Positions 5,877 to 7,590 of a stretch of DNA of 7,590 nt are shown here, piece by piece. Source of the DNA: Spirochaetaceae bacterium (GTDB lineage: Bacteria; Spirochaetota; Spirochaetia; DSM-27196; PWMO01); NCBI GenBank assembly GCA_003558175.1, contig PWMO01000163.1, positions 1 through 7,590 on the forward strand, in the 5' to 3' direction. Both the position numbers and the translations under genes were made by a program. Position 1 is the stretch's first letter. Each line of letters opens with the position of its first letter. Below the pieces are notes generated by a model, which ran no database searches, had not been told where the DNA came from, and saw only the letters and a program-made list of their open reading frames with translations.

Positions 5877-6697
5877 ATCGGATCCTGTTCACCGCGGAAG
5901 AAATCGGGAGCTCTTTACCGATCCGCGATCAGCGGGCGCAACATATGCTGCGTATCCTGAAGGTGCGGCCGGGCGACAGCGTAGAGATCGGCGTGATTGA
6001 AGGCGCCGTCGGGCGGGCCACCGTGACGGGTATTGGTGAGACGGACGTAACGCTCGATTTTGTGTTGAGTGAAGAGAGCGGACCTCCGCTGCTGCCGCTC
6101 ACCTGTCTGCTCGGGCACCCGCGGCCGATTGTGCTGAAGCGCATTCTGCGCGATCTGACTGCCGTCGGTGTGGGCGAAATCGTGATCTGTGGCACGGAGC
6201 TTGGAGAACGCAGCTATCTGAAGAGCGCCCTCTGGCACAACGACGCCTATCGTCGGTTTCTCATTGAAGGCGCGTCGCAGTCCGGCGCCACAGCCTTGCC
6301 ACAGGTACGCGTGACGCGGTCGGTGGCGCACGCGCTGCAATCTGTTGACTGCGAAGGACCAGCATTCGGGACGCGGCTTTTCTTTGATGAAGCTGCCGGC
6401 GCCGCCGGCGGCGCCGGTTCCGGCGCAGATGGAGATTTACCGGCCGCTGCCGACACAACCAAACCCGACGCCGATCTCGCGTTTCCGCGCCACGTTGTTC
6501 CGCCGCTGATCTACGCGATCGGCTCGGAACGCGGCTGGACGCCGCGTGAGCGTACCCTGTTTCTGCAGGCCGGCTGGCGGACCGTTGGCCTCGGGCCGCG
6601 GGTGCTGCGCGTCGAGACCGCGGCGGTAGCTGCCGCGGTGATGTGCGCGTCGGCGCTCTACGGGTCCTCAGCCGGTCCGCGGCGCGATCGGCCGTAA
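5873..6697 (+). CDS. rsmE: 16S rRNA (uracil-1498-N3)-methyltransferase RsmE, divergent form
   Basis: RsmE uses S-adenosylmethionine to methylate N3 of U1498 in 16S rRNA within the 30S subunit, as a SPOUT-fold dimer. The N-terminal PUA-like domain covers about 1-68 (RAQHMLRILKVRPGD at 21-35). The SPOUT part follows: GHPRPIVLKRILRDL (81-95), GTELGERSYLKS (107-118), EGASQSGATALPQV (132-145), GSERGWTPRE (217-226) and LGPRVLRVETA (240-250). The last two correspond to the family's GPEGGFSxxE and LGxRILRxETA cofactor-knot motifs. The first is altered (S for P, R for G, W for F), and the usual KxxELGV is LRDLTAVGV. I recall such changes in spirochaetal relatives. A low-complexity Ala/Gly/Asp/Pro insertion at about 174-201 brings the length to 274 aa, against about 240-250 usually. 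There is no Shine-Dalgarno sequence of its own; the ATGA overlap with the TetR gene implies coupling. Confidence 0.88.
   Translation: MNRILFTAEEIGSSLPIRDQRAQHMLRILKVRPGDSVEIGVIEGAVGRATVTGIGETDVTLDFVLSEESGPPLLPLTCLLGHPRPIVLKRILRDLTAVGVGEIVICGTELGERSYLKSALWHNDAYRRFLIEGASQSGATALPQVRVTRSVAHALQSVDCEGPAFGTRLFFDEAAGAAGGAGSGADGDLPAAADTTKPDADLAFPRHVVPPLIYAIGSERGWTPRERTLFLQAGWRTVGLGPRVLRVETAAVAAAVMCASALYGSSAGPRRDRP
6396..6417. repeat. Perfect 22-bp GC-only palindrome inside rsmE
   Basis: The arm CCGGCGCCGCC (6396-6406) is followed with no spacer by its exact reverse complement (6407-6417). It encodes the start of the Ala/Gly-rich insertion of RsmE. In mRNA it could form a stem of about nine GC pairs. 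It may have arisen by slippage of GCC/GGC triplets, which would also explain the low-complexity insertion. Confidence 0.85.
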
Positions 6698-6749
6698 CCG
6701 GTGATGCCGGCCGGTCAGGCCGCGGCAAGATACTGGAGCAAGGAGAAAC

Positions 6750-7331
6750 ATGAAGGCGAATATGCATAACGAGATGACGGAGATGAACGAAGCGATCCAA
6801 CAGGAACACGAGTCCGCAACGACCGGACAGACCTACCTTCTGTTCCGCCTCGCCGAAGAAAGCTACGCCGTGGAGGTGGGGCGAGTTGAGGAAGTGCTTG
6901 AATACGAGCCGCCAACCTTTGTGCCTCGCTCACCGGCGTGCCTGCTTGGCATTGTAAACGTGCGCGGACGCCTGGTGCCGATCCTCGATCTGCGCCGGCG
7001 ATTCGGTCTGCCGGAGCACGAGCACAGCGGGGAGAGCCGGTTCATTGTCATGAATCTCAAGTGGGAAGGCGACGACGTCTCACTGGGAGTGCTGGCCGAC
7101 GCGGTTGAGGGGGTTGCCGACCTGCCCGGCGAAGCGCTGGCACCTCCGCCGAAAGTGGGGCGCGCGGTAGAGAGCGAGTTCCTGAAGAGCGTTGCACGCC
7201 ACAAAGACCGGATTCTGCTGCTGATGGACGTTGACCGGCTGCTGACGCCTGAGTACCTTCACCAGCGCTTCGCAGAACTTACTGTCGGCGCGCAGCCGCA
7301 CGCCGCTGGTCACGCGGCACAACAAGAATAG
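6750..7331 (+). CDS. cheW: Chemotaxis coupling protein CheW
   Basis: CheW is a cytoplasmic adaptor linking methyl-accepting chemoreceptors to the histidine kinase CheA in polar arrays. This one has 193 residues with a single CheW domain at about 27-170. Seen are YLLFRLAEESYAVEVGRVEEVL (29-50), the signature GIVNVRGRLVPILDLRRRFGL (67-87) with N70-V71-R72-G73 matching the conserved NxRG receptor/kinase-binding region, GVLADAVEGVADL (113-125) and ILLLMDVDRLL (155-165). A polar N-terminal extension of about 25 residues and an Ala/His/Gln-rich tail of about 20 flank the domain. AAGGAG (6740-6745) precedes ATG 6750; in-frame ATGs at 6762 and 6771 are less well placed. It follows rsmE by 52 bp with no clear terminator or promoter between, so read-through is likely. 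No cheA, cheY or receptor gene is in the window. Its 3' end overlaps the convergent DUF368 gene by 53 bp. Confidence 0.93.
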   Translation: MKANMHNEMTEMNEAIQQEHESATTGQTYLLFRLAEESYAVEVGRVEEVLEYEPPTFVPRSPACLLGIVNVRGRLVPILDLRRRFGLPEHEHSGESRFIVMNLKWEGDDVSLGVLADAVEGVADLPGEALAPPPKVGRAVESEFLKSVARHKDRILLLMDVDRLLTPEYLHQRFAELTVGAQPHAAGHAAQQE

Positions 7332-7590
7332 CCGCTGCAAACCCCAGACTGAACGCAGCAATCGCGGCGGCCACCGTGGCTCCCTCGGGAAAGCCGGGAA
7401 ACAGCCGCGGCACGCTGCCGAGCACCAGTCCGAAAATGACACTGTACGTAGCCGCGGGAGCCCGCTGCAACAGCAGCGCCATGAGCCGAGTAATGGTGAT
7501 GCCGCCGAACACCACGCCGATCATCACCAGCCCCAGTGCGACCAGGTTTCTGCTCGCGACTGCTTGCAGAATCGGTCCGTAGGTCCCCAG
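7279..7590 (-). CDS. DUF368/PopT-like membrane protein, C-terminal part
   Basis: The frame is open from the right edge to TAA at 7281-7279, giving the last 103 residues of a longer protein that starts outside the window. It holds about three hydrophobic segments, near 18-40 (containing LVMIGVVFGGITITRLMALL), 48-64 (YSVIFGLVLGSVPRLFP) and 71-91 (containing AAAIAAFSLGFAAAILVV), then a basic tail (RDQRRAAARRQ). The opening LGTYGPIL, the VVFGGITITRLMALLL helix and GLVLGSVPRLFP resemble the C-terminal end of DUF368 proteins. Members of that family have been described as undecaprenyl-phosphate translocases (PopT), which return the lipid carrier for envelope polymer synthesis. The assignment rests on memory of the family pattern and a fragment, so it is moderate. 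The gene converges on cheW, sharing 7279-7331. Confidence 0.7.
   Translation of the reverse strand: MGTYGPILQAVASRNLVALGLVMIGVVFGGITITRLMALLLQRAPAATYSVIFGLVLGSVPRLFPGFPEGATVAAAIAAFSLGFAAAILVVPRDQRRAAARRQ

Noticed and set aside
5228..6718. GCCGGTCAG shared by the gaps before tetR (5228-5236) and cheW (6710-6718)
   Set aside because: CCGGTC also occurs inside coding sequence in this window, for example near 3525, so chance in GC-rich DNA is the simplest explanation.
6698..6749. Terminator or promoter between rsmE and cheW
   Set aside because: ACCGG (6697-6701) can pair with CCGGT (6711-6715), but the stem is short with no T-run, and no good -35/-10 pair is seen.

Overview
The window is GC-rich (sixty-odd percent by eye) and densely coded, with complete genes on both strands and two genes cut by the window edges. 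It looks like a free-living, motile, Gram-negative-type bacterium, because it has a chemotaxis coupling protein, a bacterial N-degron aminoacyltransferase and sulfide-assimilating enzymes. The RsmE protein carries an unusual GSERGW motif and a GTELGERSYLKS stretch that I associate from memory with spirochaetes. A high-GC member of the Spirochaetales is therefore my best guess, but no marker gene here proves it.

Region 1 (1-2454) is sulfur amino-acid synthesis. A leftward gene starts near base 79, with only an N-terminus resembling a signal peptide or membrane anchor visible. Rightward of it are cysK (cysteine synthase) and metY (O-acetylhomoserine sulfhydrylase), which overlap by ATGA. A sigma70-like promoter precedes them, and a near-perfect 34-bp inverted repeat lies across its predicted start point. 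The two enzymes would use the same sulfide pool to make cysteine and homocysteine.

Region 2 (2455-3277) begins with a convergent gap filled by four exact-period 22-bp tandem repeats. The last repeat runs into the stop codon of bpt, a leftward Leu/Arg-tRNA-protein transferase of the N-degron pathway. Only 31 bp of AT-rich DNA separates the bpt start from the next, divergent gene.

Region 3 (3278-7331) is a same-strand series. It starts with a large unrecognised protein (645 aa, two predicted membrane helices and a long helical, charged cytoplasmic part). A TetR-family regulator and rsmE (16S rRNA U1498 methyltransferase) follow, overlapping by ATGA, and then cheW. The order suggests partial co-transcription. 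Known functions do not link the regulator, the rRNA methylase and the chemotaxis adaptor.

Region 4 (7279-7590) is the leftward 3' end of a DUF368/PopT-like membrane protein. It converges on cheW with a 53-bp coding overlap. No rRNA, tRNA, CRISPR array, insertion sequence or phage gene was seen. The best candidates for something undescribed are the 645-aa membrane protein, the 22-bp repeat block and the cysK inverted repeat.
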